Assembly (NCBI GenBank): GCA_021464245.1
Contig: JADCRB010000104.1
Coordinates: forward strand, 744,001 to 808,000
DNA from: Carallia brachiata
Lineage: Eukaryota > Streptophyta > Magnoliopsida > Malpighiales > Rhizophoraceae
Length of the DNA stretch: 64,000 nucleotides
Direction of reading: 5' to 3'
Part shown: positions 35,739-49,330 of the stretch, piece after piece
Layout: each line of letters opens with the position of its first letter
Position numbering within the stretch: position 1 is the first letter of the stretch
Notes under the pieces: model-generated
Seen by the model: the letters and a program-made list of their open reading frames with translations, nothing else
Told to the model about the DNA's origin: nothing
The model's database searches: none
Position numbers and translations under genes: made by a program

Positions 35739-38584
35739 CTCCTCCTTGGACTTGACACATTGCATCCCAAGCTCCTTTCTGAAAAATTCAAACTTGGACT
35801 TGGGAAGTGCTTTGGTGAGAATGTCAGCAACTTGTTTTTGAGATTCACAAAAAACTAACTGCACTTCACCATCTTCAAGAGCATCTCTTATAAAAAAGAG
35901 CCTAATTTTGAAGTGCTTTGTTCTACCATGCTGCACTAGGTTCTTTGCAATTGCAATAGTAGACTAGTTATCACAGACTAGCACTGTTGGTTCATTAGGG
36001 ATCTGCCTCAAATCACATAGCATTTTTCTCAACCAAATGACCTGATTCACTGCTCCAGCAGCTGCTACAAACTCTGCTTCAGCAATGGATTGAGCCACTA
36101 TGGATTGCTTCTTTGAACTCCAGCAGAAAGCTCCAGAACCAAGAGTAAACAAAAAACCAGATGTGCTCCTCATGTCTTCAGTTGATCCAGCCCAATCACT
36201 GTCAGTATAACCTTTACAGCTCCATCATTCTTTGTCAATTTATGATTAATGGCCAGAGGTGTTGATACAGGTTTGCAAGCATCCATTCTGAATTTTTTTA
36301 AAACTTCCTTGGCATACTTCACTTTGCACAAGAAAATGCCATATTCTGTTTGCATCACTTCCAATCCAAGAAAGAAAGACATCAAACCCATGTCAGTCAT
36401 TTCAAATGCATGCTCCAAACCTTCTTTAAACCTCTGAACTGATTCTGCACAGCTTCCAGTTACTAAAATATCATCAACATAGAGAGAGACTATAATCAAA
36501 TGATCCTTTTCAGCCTTTACAAAGAGAGTTGCTTCATTTTTACTTCTCTCAAACCCAAGACTTGACAAATGATCATTTATTTTGCTGTACCAGGCTCTTG
36601 GGGCCTGTTTAAGGCCATACAAAGCCTTCTGCAACCTGTACACTTTAGAATTTTCTCCCTTTACTTCAAAGCCCTCAGGCTGTTCAACAAAAATTTCTTC
36701 CTCCAGAACTCCATTTAAAAAGGCTGACTTGACATCAAGTTGATGAACACGCCAACCCTTTTGTGCAGCTAGAGCTAGGATAAGCTTGATAGTATCAAGT
36801 CTTGCTACTGGTGCAAATGTCTCTGAATAATCTACACCAAACTGCTGAGAGTAACCCTTTGCAACCAGCCTTGCTTTGTGCTTATTCACAGAACCATCTG
36901 CATTTAACTTGGTTCTATAAACCCATTTCACTCCAATCACATTTCTGCCTTTTGGCCTTTCAACAAGAAACCAAGTTTGATTTCTTTTAAGTGATGTCAT
37001 TTCTTCTTGCATAGCTTGTACCCAGCATGGAGATGAAGCTGCTTCAGCATAGTTTGATGGTTCAAGTACAGCAAGATTGCTTCTTTCATACACATCAATG
37101 TGAGACCTTGTTCCTCTTACAGCAAAGTCATCATCAGAATCATCTTCTATGTCATTGATATCAATCCCAACAGGCTGTATGATTCCTTCTGCAGGTTCTT
37201 CAATGCTTTGTTCATGAGAATTGCTCCAATCCCAAGCTTTGTTCTCATCAAACTTGACATCTCTGCTCACAAAAACCTTTCCAGACTTTACTTCATAAAT
37301 CTTGTAGGCTTTTGATGAAACACTGTACCCAATGAACACTGCAGCCATAGCCTTTTGATCCAACTTCTCTCTCTTTTCTCCAGGAACAAGTATATAGCAC
37401 AAGCTTCCAAACACTCTGAGGTGTTTGACAGAAGGTTTGGTTCCAAACCAGCACTCATATGGTGTCATTTTTTGCACTGATTTGGTAATCAATCTGTTGA
37501 GAAGATAGACTGAAGTGTGAACAGCCTCCGCCCAGAATCTTTTAGGCATATCCTTCTCCAGCATAAGGCATCTTGACATGTTCATTACTGTCCTATTTCT
37601 CCTCTCTACGACTTCATTTTGCTGTGGAGTGTAGGGTGCTGAGTATTGGTGATGAATGCCAGCCTCTATACAAATTTGATTGAAGGCTGCTGCGGTATAC
37701 TCTCCTCCATTGTCTGACCTTAAAGCCTTGATTTTGCAACCTGACTGGTTCTCTACAAGTGCTTTGAAAGACTTAAACACATCTGCAACCTCAGATTTAT
37801 GTTTTAAAAAATAAACCCAACAGTATCTTGAAAAATCATCTATAAACAAGATGAAGTATTTACTGCCACTTAGAGATTGAGCTTTCATAGGCCCACACAC
37901 ATCAGTGTGTACAAACTGAAGTTTCTCCTTAGCCCTCCAAGCTTGATTTGTTGGAAATGATTGCTTTGACTGTTTTCCAAGCTGACAAGTACCACACACT
38001 CCTTCACTATATGGAGTTTCAGGCAAATCAACAACCATCTGCTGCTTTTGCAAGGATTGAAGGCCAGCAAAGTGAAAGTGGCCTAGTCTTTTATGCCAAA
38101 GTGCAGAATTATCACAAGCAACAGGCAATGCAGCATGATTAATTTTGTTCAGTTCTAAAGCAAAACTTTTGCCTTTCATATGAACTGTCACAAGCTCTGT
38201 TCCAGTAGAGTCTAGGATTGTGCAATTTTTATCTTTAAACATCAAGGAGCAATTCTTTTCAAATAATTGACCTACACTAAGCAGGTTTTGACTGATTTCA
38301 GGCACAAATAACACATCAGAGATAGTCTTTGTACCTGTTGAAGTTTCCACAAGAACATCTCCTTTTCCTTGAGCATCAATGAGAGCTCCATTTCCAATCC
38401 TAACTCTTGTACTGTAGGATTTATCAAGCCTCATAAACAGGGTGGAGTTTGGAGTCATGTGGTGAGTACATCCACTGTCAATAAGCCATGTATCAGTGTT
38501 GCTTTTGACAGTTGTGTAACAAGTGGCACTGAATAGCTCCTCTTCAACTTGCTGATTCTCTACCTCTACAACCTGAGCCTTCAT
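35736..38584 (-). pseudogene. Copia pol, frameshifted
   Basis: Starts with an ATG overlapping the gag stop (ATGA). It encodes aspartic protease (DTWLIDSGCTHHM), the integrase zinc region (LWHKRLGHFHF ... CGTCQLGKQ), integrase core (FIDDFSRY, LRSDNGGEY, PQQNEVVERRN), reverse transcriptase (KARLVAKGYSQQFGVDY, LDVKSAFLNG, SLYVDDILVTG) and RNase H (RSTSGFLFTLGSGAFCWSSK, ADILTKALPK). A one-base shift near 36205 separates RT from RNase H, and TAG at 35964-35966 breaks RNase H after VLVCDN. RT catalytic YVDD is intact. About 950 codons in total, normal for Copia pol. Confidence 0.9.
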
Positions 38585-39488
38585 CTTTCTTTTTTTCTTT
38601 GCTGCTTTCTTTTATCAGGACAGATTCTCTCTATGTGACCTCTTTTGTTGCAGAAAATACACAATGCATCAGGTTTTCTCCAACAGTCCTTTGCAAGATG
38701 AGTTGTTCTGCTGCAAAATTCACATGGAGAATACACTTTCTTCCCTGTTGACCTGCTGCTTTCAGCATCTTTCTTATCATATTGCTGTTTTTTGTATGAA
38801 CTCTTTCCTTTTGAACTTACAGAAAAAGCTCCTTCAGAAGATGATTGTCCAGATTTTGCTGCATCAGTTAGTGATCTAAAGGCTCTCCTTTGTTCTTGTG
38901 CTTGAAGAGCACTAATAAGATCAGACACACTAATCTGAGACAGATCTTTGGCTTCTTCCAAGGCTGAGATCTTTGCTTCAAACCTTTCAGGTATGCTCAC
39001 CAAAATCTTCTCTACAATTCTCTTTTCTAGCAAATCATCTCCTAGCAACCTTATTTGATTCACCAACTTCATGAGTCTGTCACAGTATTCTTTGATGGTT
39101 TCCACATCCTTCATTCTCAAAACCTCATACTCTCTTTTGAGATTTAAGATTTGCATGTTTCTAGTTTGTTCATTTCCACCAAATTCATTTTTCAATCTAT
39201 CCCATGCACCCTTGGCAGTTTCACATGACATAATTCTATTGAAAATTACCTCTGTCACTGATGTTTGAATGCATGACAAAGCCTTGAATTGTTTTGATGC
39301 TTGCTCACTGTGGTTCTTCAGCTGAGCCATGGTAGGATTTTCAGGAGAGGAGGTGGTTCTCCTCCTTTCTCAGTAATGTCCCAGAGATCAAATGCCTTCA
39401 GGTAAGTCTTCATCATGACTGACCATTGTACATAGTTTTCTCTTGAAAACTTTGGTGGTGGTGTAGGTGAAAAGTTCAAGGAAGCCAT
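38581..39488 (-). pseudogene. Copia gag, one frameshift
   Basis: Likely start MASLNFSPTPPPKF (39488). A one-base deletion near 39345 in the GEPPPL stretch shifts the frame; the rest (MAQLKNHSEQASKQFKALSC onward) is open to 38581. UBN2-type gag region, then two CCHC zinc knuckles, CEFCSRTTHLAKDC and CIFCNKRGHIERIC, each spaced C-x2-C-x4-H-x4-C, for nucleic-acid binding in the particle. The stop overlaps the start of pol by one base in ATGA, unlike the single gag-pol frame common in Copia elements. Confidence 0.85.
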
Positions 39489-39614
39489 CAAAGAAAACAA
39501 CAACTCACAGTGTTTAGTGTTTGCACTCACTCTCAATCTCTCAATGATCTCTCTCAAGTTTTCTTAGCACACACAGATCCCTTAAAGATCATTTAAGAGC
39601 TCTGATACCAGTTT

Positions 39615-40117
39615 TGTTGGTGTAGAAGCGGAAGACCAGCACACAAGCTGCAGAATTTGATGGTTCTGCAGAATCAAGGCTACTGCAACTTCAAGAAAAA
39701 AAAGAAAAAAACACCCGTGAAAGAGAGAAGAGAGATATTTCTGCAAAAGTGAAAAGTTGCCTTTCCATTAGCATTCAAACTATATGTAAAGTATTACAAA
39801 AGGAGTACATAAAGTACAATAGACCATGCTTCAAGAACAAGCAGCCATACTCATTGTACTTAAACAAGAGATACAAGCTATTACCTAATCCCACTTAGAT
39901 ACATAACTTGTTCTAAGAGAAACATTACAATAAGCCAAAATATGCTAAGCTGACAGCATTGCAATAAAAAGAAAAAGTTCAGATACAACAAGGAGATTAA
40001 AATTGAACATCCAATTGACTGCTGGAAGGAGTGCATTGCTGCTCAAAGCTGGAACTTTAATGACTTCATTCCACTGCAATTCATAATGTTCAAGGCCAAT
40101 CTCTGTTAACATCTTCA
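39615..40117 (-). repeat. Copia 5' LTR
   Basis: 503 bp, nearly identical to the 3' LTR. Visible differences are GCGGAAG versus GCAGAAG and one A in an A-run. The primer-binding site follows directly inside at 39599-39612. Confidence 0.9.
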
Positions 40118-41156
40118 ACAAGAAGGTCAGAAAAAATGAATAGAATTATAAAATTCTCAATAACGACAATTAATATATTGAATTTCTAACATGATGGCAC
40201 AAGTAAAAAAAGAAAACTATTGAAGTGAACTTCAGGGGATGTCCAAATAGAAAGATACCTTGAAGTCATCTTCAACGAGACGAGTAAAATAATTTTGCAG
40301 CTCAGAACCACGGAAGTAGGTCACAATTTCCTGCCAATCTGGGGGTTTCTGCAAAAGGAAAAGAATATCCAAACACGCAAACAATCAATATGAATGCAGA
40401 ATCTAGCAGCAAGAGAAAATAATTGTAACTGAGGGCCTGCATTATTACGTTGAAACGACCCAAAATGGGTTTCAAATTTTTCGCCAAGATTTTGAGGGCA
40501 GTTGACTTGTCAATCCCATTTTTTCCAACTAAGCCAAGAACCTGCCCAGGCCTTGGAATTGGTAACCTACAATTGCAGAAATCAGTCATGTCAAACTTTA
40601 AAAATACGAACATATGGAAGACTCAACAATAATTGAGATAATTAAACGTACGAGAGTCAAATCTTAGATTCCTTGCTCGTTCTCTCATCCAACTACTCGG
40701 CTATCAACTCCAAAAGAATAGAAAAAAATACGAGCACACGTCTTGTCAAAGCATGATATTTTAAGTAACTAAACTGTGCAATTTAAAAGTATTGGTGCCA
40801 TAACGATGAGTCGTATCTTTATCCAAATCCTTTGGCAAGTTGATGATCTGAATAGCTTCAAATGGGCATTTCTGCGTCATCACATCAATAATTTAGTCAG
40901 TTAGACATGACAAAGTAAAAACAAAAAAATAAAATAAGATGAAGACAAAAAGAGGAATCCAAATTAGAATTATCATACCTTAACACATATTCCACAGCCG
41001 ATGCACAACTCTTCAGAGATCGAAGCTACCTTAGACGTAGAAGTGACCTCAATGCATAGCTTCCCTGTTGTTGATATATATATTCCATTAAATAAGTGAT
41101 CTAATTTCTTGTGCGCCCAAAATTTGACAGAGTTAAGGCTAATTAATTGTATATAA

Positions 41157-42049
41157 GGGGTGTTCGCGGATCGGTTTAGATAATTTAGAACAAAAAATTG
41201 TAATCAATTCATTATAATGGCAGTTTGAAAATTTTTAATTATAACCAATCTGCCAACCGTACTAACCATCCAAACCAATTCGTAAAATGATAGGTTGATT
41301 TGGATGGTTTATGCAATTTTCCTAATTTTAAAACTTTTCTTTTGAATTTTTTCTTTCTTTTAAACATTCATATAAAATAAAATCTAAATTTCTCAAATAA
41401 ATATTAAATCAAAAAATTTGAAAATTTAGTACAAATATAAGTTTTCAATTTTTCTAATATTAATTTTACATACAACTGAATAACAAAAATATTGAATTCT
41501 AATTGTATAAAAGACTTTGTAGTCCAACTTTAAATATGTACAAAAAAACCTTATAAGTACAATTTTAACTAATTTCATAAGCAACCAACAGCAAACAATC
41601 AAAAATTTATACTTTTAAATACAATTGTGAATTATAACATGCATCAAGATCGTGGAATCAAAGAAGCAACAATTTTAAACATTTAAATGTACACAAACTT
41701 TAATATGTTGTTAAGATTTATACATTATTATCCTAAACAAAAGAGATCAATGGTTGAAAGTTACTCATCTTTAACAGTAATTGGATCCTTTCTAGTTATT
41801 TTTGAAAAATTAAAAAAAATATATATATATATTACACACACACATATATACAGAGATATATATATATATAGTGGATTGAGTCGATTAACCGCGGTTTTTA
41901 AAATTACGAAATCGTCATCAATTCACCTTTGGTGGTTTTAAAAATTTTAAAACTGCAGATAATTTTTTTCTTATAGTTTTAACAGATACGGATATATTCA
42001 GTGTAAATTAGGTAGTTTTTGACGGATTAAGTGATTTACGAACAGCCCT
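41157..42049. mobile_element. hAT-like MITE within the first ABCE intron
   Basis: The left end reads AGGGGTGTTCGCGGATCGG; the reverse complement of the right end is AGGGCTGTTCGTAAATCAC. Flanking 8-mers ATTGTATA and ATTGTACA are an imperfect target duplication. Related internal sequence occurs at 8690-8915 and 20390-21170 (for example TGGTTTTAAAAATT and CAGTTTTTGACAAATTAAGTG), suggesting older relics of the same family in both duplication copies. Non-coding. Confidence 0.55.
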
Positions 42050-42758
42050 ATTGTACACAACAGTTGTATGGACACAAACAAGAACACGAGAACACAGCCA
42101 CACACAAACTCATAGAAAATTGGAATAGGTGTATACAATATATAAGACTATAAAATATATATTTAATTTTTTTTCTATAAATTTAATATTTTTACCAACA
42201 TATAATTTCTAATAATAATTATAATGTTATTTTGAAATTATAAGTGTCCTATCGGACACGCATCATAAAGCCACGCTAACAAAAATATTTGCTTTCAGTT
42301 TCATTGGTAAATCAAACTAGAGAAAATTCAATTTCCCTTACAAACACAAAAACAAAATCTTTCCCCAAAGGCGCTAATGTGTTAAAAGAAAAAAAAAAAA
42401 AAACGCTCACATCCAGCAATCAGATTCAAACTCAAAAATTAAGTAATAAGCAAGTGTTTGTCCGAACTAAAATGAGTGTTTAATTTTTTGAAATTACAGT
42501 AATATTTTTTTTAACAAAAAAATACATCTTATTATTTTTTATAACAAAAATTGTCACTGTACTTTCAAACAATTAGACACTTATTTTAATTAGAACAAAA
42601 ATTTGAGAAAAAAAATTTGATATATATATATATATAATAAAAACTGAAAAAGTACCAGTTTTGACAACAGGACAGCTCTTCTTGCATTCTTGTCGACATT
42701 TGTTCGGCTTGCACTTATCAGCACACGCTATTGCTATCCTCGTCGGCCGATCCGCCAT

Positions 42759-43182
42759 CTGCTCTTGCCTTTTTTTTTTTTTTTTTTTTAATTTTGAGTG
42801 GGCTTTTGCCTTCTTTTAAAAAAGTTATGTATTATTAAAAGATCAAATTTTATGAACGTATATCTAACACTACTGAATGCCTTAAGAAAAATTCGAATCT
42901 ACGGACTTTTAACATAGTGATGGATGACATCTTAACTATTGGATCATAACGTGTGTTAATAATTCAACTTTTTTTTTCTCGGTCATCAAATATCTCCCTT
43001 TGAAAAAGCTAAGTCAAACTCAAATTTCTCTCTATAAGATTTAATTCAATGACGTTTAATGCCATATTCTCTTAGACTCGGTTACGAACTGTTACATTAC
43101 AGCAATGCACACACTTAATTATGAAATGTTCGCAACGTATCATCAGCTCAATTAAAACCCATCTTTGTTTGCTCAGTTTCTC
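42759..43182. other. Spacer between divergent ABCE relic and BBE-like gene
   Basis: Poly-T run at 42769-42788, otherwise AT-rich, no gene. An AAGTCAAAC motif near 43012 contains a reverse W-box core. Confidence 0.4.
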
Positions 43183-43190
43183 CATAAATA
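43183..43190 (+). promoter_or_regulatory. Possible TATA box of the 43267 gene
   Basis: CATAAATA, a weaker TATA-like match 77 bp before the preferred ATG. Its position supports starting translation at 43267 rather than at the upstream in-frame ATG near 43165. Confidence 0.35.
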
Positions 43191-43266
43191 CACCAGAAAA
43201 AGTTCAAATTCAGTGCAATGCAAGCATTGCCCAAAAAATTTACAAAAAAAAAAAAAAAGGAAAAAA

Positions 43267-44856
43267 ATGAAGGCTCTGAGGTCTGCAACAATTCTAAAAT
43301 TTTGGATACTTTGGGCTTATGCCTCTTATGTGACTTCTGATTCAACCTTTGAAAACTTTCTCCAATGCCTTCCTAATCACACCAATTGCTCCAAACCAAT
43401 TTCTGAAACCATCTATACTCCTTCCAATTCCTCATTTCAATCTGTTTTAGAAGCCTACATCAGAAACCGCAGATTTTTGACCCCCAAAACGCCTAAACCT
43501 CTGGCGATCATAGCTGCCACGGATGAATCCCATGTACAGGCAACTGTGATCTGTGCAAAGGCTCATGGCTTGCAGATCAGAATCCGAAGTGGCGGCCATG
43601 ACTATGAGGGCCTTTCCTACACATCCCAAGTCCCGTACATCGTCCTGGACATGTTCAACCTCCGAAAAATTGATATTGACGTTGAACATAAGACCGCTTG
43701 GATTCAGGCTGGTGCTACTACTGGTGAACTTTACTATAACATTGCCAACAGAAGCAAAGTTCTTGCATTTCCATCGGGTGTCTGCACTACTCTAGGTGCT
43801 GGCGGTCACTTCAGCGGAGGAGGTTACGGAAACCTGATAAGAAAATACGGCCTTTCCATTGATAATGTCATCGATGCGCGAATAGTTACCGCCAATGGCG
43901 AGATTGTCGACAGATTATCGAGGAACAAGAGATACAACGGACTTTTTTGGGCTATCAGAGGTGGTGGGGGAGCGAGCTTTGGAGTCATTCTAGCCTGGAA
44001 GATCAAGTTGGTCCGAGTTCCTGAAACGGTCACAGTTTTCACGGTAGCTAAGACCCTGGAACAAGGTGCTACTGGTACAGTTTTTACTTGGCAAAAAGTT
44101 GCTCCTCATCTAGACAAAGACCTATTCATAAGAGCAATGCCAAAAGTTGTGAACAACACAATTGAAGTCTCTTTCATTGGCATGTTTTTGGGCCAAATTG
44201 ACAGGCTTCTGAAATTAACAAACAGAGATTTTCCTGAATTGGGTTTGGAGAGAGATCACTGCAAGGAGCTAAGTTGGGTAGAATCAACACTTTATTGGGC
44301 AAATTTCCCAAATGGAACCACTGAAGTATTGCTAAACAGGAAGCAGCAAAAATCTCCAGTTTTTTACAAAGCCAAGTCTGATTTTGTCAAAAGAACAATT
44401 CCAAAGCAAGGACTAGAAAAAATATGGAAGCTTATGCTAAAAGTTGGTCCAATGTGGATGCAATGGAACCCTTATGGAGGAAGAATGGAGGAGATTACTG
44501 AACGCGAAACTGCATACCCACATCGAAAAGGTTATTTGTTTAAGATTCAGTATTTTCTCTTGTGGGCAGATGAGAAAATCAACATTGATGACCAATTAAA
44601 ATTGATGAGAGACATGCATGCTGCAATGGCTCCATATGTGACCAAAAATCCAAGAGAGGCATTTTTATGTTATAGAGATCTTGACATTGGCCGCAACCCC
44701 AGCAATCAGACAGATTTTAGAGTGGCTATCAAAAGCTATGGGACTTCCTACTTCAAGAATAACTTCAAAAGGTTGAGTTTGATTAAGGCCAAAGTTGATT
44801 CTGAAAATTTCTTCAGGAATGAACAAAGCATACCACCTAAACGTCTCTCCCAATAA
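43267..44856 (+). CDS. BBE-like oxidoreductase with Leu oxygen gate
   Basis: Intact single-exon gene, 529 aa from MKALRSATILKFWILW. An open frame extends 34 codons upstream but that part is Lys-rich, upstream of a good signal peptide (about 1-24) and probably untranslated. His111 (RSGGHDYEG) and Cys173 (GVCTTLGAGGH) are the flavin attachment residues; Cys34 and Cys96 form the expected disulfide. Leu176 replaces the Val of the CPTVG type at the position known to gate oxygen access in the family, so it is more likely a dehydrogenase than an oxidase. The active-site phrase YLFKIQY and CYRDLDIGRN are retained; FFRNEQSIPP ends the BBE domain. It differs strongly from copies A and B, so it is an older branch. 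Substrate unknown; monolignol-type alcohols or oligosaccharides are candidates by family. Confidence 0.95.
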   Translation: MKALRSATILKFWILWAYASYVTSDSTFENFLQCLPNHTNCSKPISETIYTPSNSSFQSVLEAYIRNRRFLTPKTPKPLAIIAATDESHVQATVICAKAHGLQIRIRSGGHDYEGLSYTSQVPYIVLDMFNLRKIDIDVEHKTAWIQAGATTGELYYNIANRSKVLAFPSGVCTTLGAGGHFSGGGYGNLIRKYGLSIDNVIDARIVTANGEIVDRLSRNKRYNGLFWAIRGGGGASFGVILAWKIKLVRVPETVTVFTVAKTLEQGATGTVFTWQKVAPHLDKDLFIRAMPKVVNNTIEVSFIGMFLGQIDRLLKLTNRDFPELGLERDHCKELSWVESTLYWANFPNGTTEVLLNRKQQKSPVFYKAKSDFVKRTIPKQGLEKIWKLMLKVGPMWMQWNPYGGRMEEITERETAYPHRKGYLFKIQYFLLWADEKINIDDQLKLMRDMHAAMAPYVTKNPREAFLCYRDLDIGRNPSNQTDFRVAIKSYGTSYFKNNFKRLSLIKAKVDSENFFRNEQSIPPKRLSQ

Positions 44857-47293
44857 ATGTAACACTAGAATTGATTGCTTCTATATAATTTTGTGGACGA
44901 AGTGCTTGAATTGCCGAGCTAAAAGAATACCGTGTTGTTAAAATCAAACTAGTTATCGAATCGAAAAAGTTAGTAATTTAAAATTTAATCAGTTTGAACA
45001 GAATTTGAATCGATGGAAACGATATTTAATAATAATATACATTTATAAAGTTAATCAAAAATTAGAAATTATATATGATATGTTTTCACTAAAATTCATC
45101 TTCAATAGTTAAATTCAAACGTTGTTGACAAAAAAAAAGAACTATGAAATGACTTTATATTAATTTTTTAATTTTAATTACTAAATTATAATTTTAGATA
45201 CAATATGTGAATAAATTGAAATTTTGAATTAAATTTAAGACTCAATTATAATTTATATAAAATTTTGAAGTTATATTATAATTTTTTATATTTATGACTT
45301 AAACTAGTCTAACTAATCTGATCGGACCGGATTTCCCAGTTTTTTAGCTTGTTTTGACAGCTTTTTCAGTTTTGACCAATTTAGTTTATATTCGGTTTCT
45401 AAGATCAAACTGAACTAAAAAAAACTGACTGATTTACGGTTTACCAAATTCTACTGACCTATCTGCTCCAATTCTGACAACACTGGAATGACGATCAATT
45501 GCTCTTAATTTGCTATATTTTCACCAATATCACTAAAAAAAAGTTAATATTTTCACCAAAAGGTTTCTTTTTTCTTTTCTTTTTTTTTTTTTTTTGGTTA
45601 GAAAAGGTTTTTTTTTTCTGATCTGTGGCAGGCGTTAACTTTTTTTTATTTATTTATTTATTTTGGTTGTATACAGCAAAGTATTAACCCAAAATAGAGA
45701 TCTGTCGGGGCCACTGCACAACCCGCAAGTCCAAAGGTTTTGTTTTTTAAGCTTCAAAAGAGGCTTCTCTCGACAGGCCAAACCAAATTGCTCGTCTATT
45801 TATTGGTTAGCCCAGTAGCCATCCAAGCAAATTGCTTTTTGTAAGTGGCCTTTTAGTCTTAGGAAAAGATTGGTTGATTGAGAATTTGACATGTGACTAA
45901 GTATTTTTATTATAATAAATTATTAATTTTAAGTAATAATATTTATATTTTAAATAATAAAATTTTATTATTTTATTATTTAAGATATGTATGTTGTTAT
46001 TAAAAATTATAAAATTATTTTTTTAAACAATTTCTCAAATTAAAAATTCGGACATCGTCTAGTCTTTATCCCTTCCTGTCTTCGAATGCTACTGGGGACC
46101 TCACAGAGGTGCCAGTAGACCGAATTCGACTTTGACCCCTTTTTTGGTTTTGTTTGGGAGTGCGTTTTGAAACACGGGCTTATATGAAGTCTTTTATATA
46201 AGAGTAGTGGCCAAAAAAATTTATAAGAATTTTGGAATTATAATTCTTTATATTTGTTGTGTTATTGTATAGATTACAACCATAATAAAAAAAAAATTAT
46301 TATTTTTTTTATATTTATAATTTACGGAATTATTCAACGAATTTATATAATTACAATTCAAAAATTCTTCCACGTACCAACCAATGTTCCTCCATTATAT
46401 AATGAGTTACATTTATTTGAAGCGCACGTGATTAGAGGAAAAAAATAATAATAAAAGGGGCAAATAACGTGGAAATCTACCTGGAAGATAGAGATTAGAG
46501 AAGAACAGGAATTCAGTTGTATTACGCGAAAATTCACTCTGTTATAAAACTCGATATCAATATTAATTGTCAAATTATCACAAGTAGTCTTTGTTTAATG
46601 AAAATAAAATAAGACCTATTTATAGAGATAGCTAAGAAACTAAGTGGAAAATTAAAAAAAAAAACTAAATAAAAATAATATAATATCCCTAGTAAATAAG
46701 AAAAAATCCTGAATAGTATGATTATCTAATCTAATAAAATCTCCTAATAAGTGTAAATATTGTCAAAAATAATATTAATCAATGAATTTCATAAAAATCC
46801 TTCTTCCTTATTCGTCATCAGTTTGTCTCTTCTTTGCCAGGGGATGGAGAAGAACCAACGCACCTTCCCCCGATTGAAAAGGACTAGATAAAAATGGAGT
46901 GGAAAAAGAAGGTTGTTAAGAAAGTCAAGGAATGTTATTGATTTAATCAGCTAGTGTCTAATTTATTCATCAACTCATGAGACTCCATCAAGAATATCAT
47001 AATTCTACTAATGAGTGATGGTACAATCAATATAATTTTAGAATTAAAAGTTTTGAGTTTAAATTTTAGTTAAAGTCAATTAATCAAAAAAAAAAAAACA
47101 ATATCTTAATTATTTTGCATTGAACTTTCTCTTTAATTGGTTCATCCATTTTAGACTAACCTCTTTTAAGAATTCAAAAATAAAAAATCAAGTAGCTTGA
47201 AACTATGACATGAGTGTCACTGTTTAGCGATAAGAAAGCAACTAAGAAACACAAAGAACAAAGCAAGAGCACAGATAAGTAACATATGAAAAA
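44857..47293. other. AT-rich spacer with transposon scars
   Basis: 44928-45485 may be a degenerate hAT-like element: its ends CGTGTTGTTAAAATCAAAC and (reverse complement of right) CAGTGTTGTCAGAATTGG match imperfectly. 46480-46825 looks like a minus-strand LTR remnant: the reverse complement begins TGATGACGAATAAGGAAG and contains CTATAAATAGG near 46617. Neither has a confirmed target duplication. No gene seen. Confidence 0.35.
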
Positions 47294-47439
47294 CAGAACC
47301 CATTACATCAGCTTTCAACAAACCTCTAAACCATGACATTAGCAAATAAATTTAAGCTCCAGAAACCAGAACCCATTACATCAGCTTTCAACAAACTTCT
47401 AAACCATGACATTAGCAAATAAATTTTATCTCCAGAAGC
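47294..47439. repeat. 73-bp tandem duplication
   Basis: Two adjacent copies of a unit starting CAGAACCCATTACATCAGC, differing at a few bases, lie in the 3' region of the minus-strand gene at 47649. Confidence 0.85.
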
Positions 47440-47648
47440 CAATACAGCACAAAACTCAAGAGGACTAGTAGAATACTTCTTTAGACTCCTATTATTTCTT
47501 ATTTCTTTTTTTTGTTGCATTAATAAAATAAAAAAGTAGGGATGACACGCTACAGTCCCGCTAAGGAGGATTGTGCTGCTTGCTTAACCAAACCACTTTG
47601 AAAAAATTAAAAGCACAAAATCTCTCCCAATCAGGAAAATATTATGTT

Positions 47649-49330
<1,682 letters not shown>

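Larger units (their letters stand above)
35235..40117 (-). mobile_element. Ty1/Copia LTR retrotransposon, young, coding region damaged
   Basis: 4883-bp element in minus orientation, flanked by ACAAG (35230-35234, 40118-40122). The two LTRs (503 and 504 bp) differ by about one substitution and one indel. Beside the 5' LTR, the minus strand reads CTGGTATCAGAGC, a primer site for initiator tRNA-Met. CAAGGAGGAG before the 3' LTR is the polypurine tract. Domain order gag, protease, integrase, reverse transcriptase, RNase H defines Copia. It sits in an intron of the ABCE pseudogene in the same orientation. Frame lesions in gag and pol make autonomous movement unlikely. Confidence 0.95.
32415..42758 (-). 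pseudogene. ABCE: ABCE (RNase L inhibitor) pseudogene, intron-containing
   Basis: Exons on the minus strand, approximate: 42656-42758, 40979-41064, ~40783-40873, ~40448-40567, ~40260-40349, 34436-34739, 34156-34351, 33897-34074, 33545-33811, 32578-32827, 32415-32537. They encode the Fe-S region ([29 protein letters not shown]), two ABC domains and the C-terminal GSYYYLDD of ABCE1/RLI, the ATPase that splits ribosomes after termination. Many lesions are visible. The donor after the third exon reads CACAG-TT. Walker A of domain 1 is GKNGIDKST (Gly to Asp). The first signature is LSDGE. There is a one-base loss near 34537 before NVDIYMF, a frameshift near 34003 in KIQGN, a shortened [11 protein letters not shown], and a TAA in IDEPSA-stop-LD (near 32785). 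Walker A of domain 2 (GENGTGKTT) survives. A Copia element occupies the intron between EDDFK and AVIKPQY. Not functional. Confidence 0.9.

Noticed and set aside
35235..40117. Calling the retroelement an endogenous pararetrovirus or Gypsy element
   Set aside because: Integrase precedes reverse transcriptase and LTRs plus a tRNA-Met primer site are present, which defines Copia.
32415..42758. Annotating ABCE as a functional gene with a long retrotransposon-bearing intron
   Set aside because: A damaged Walker A, changed signature motif, lost splice donor, nonsense codon and at least two frameshifts rule out a working protein.
44928..45485. Confident hAT element call
   Set aside because: Ends match only imperfectly and the flanking 8-mers do not agree; left as a possible scar in the spacer note.
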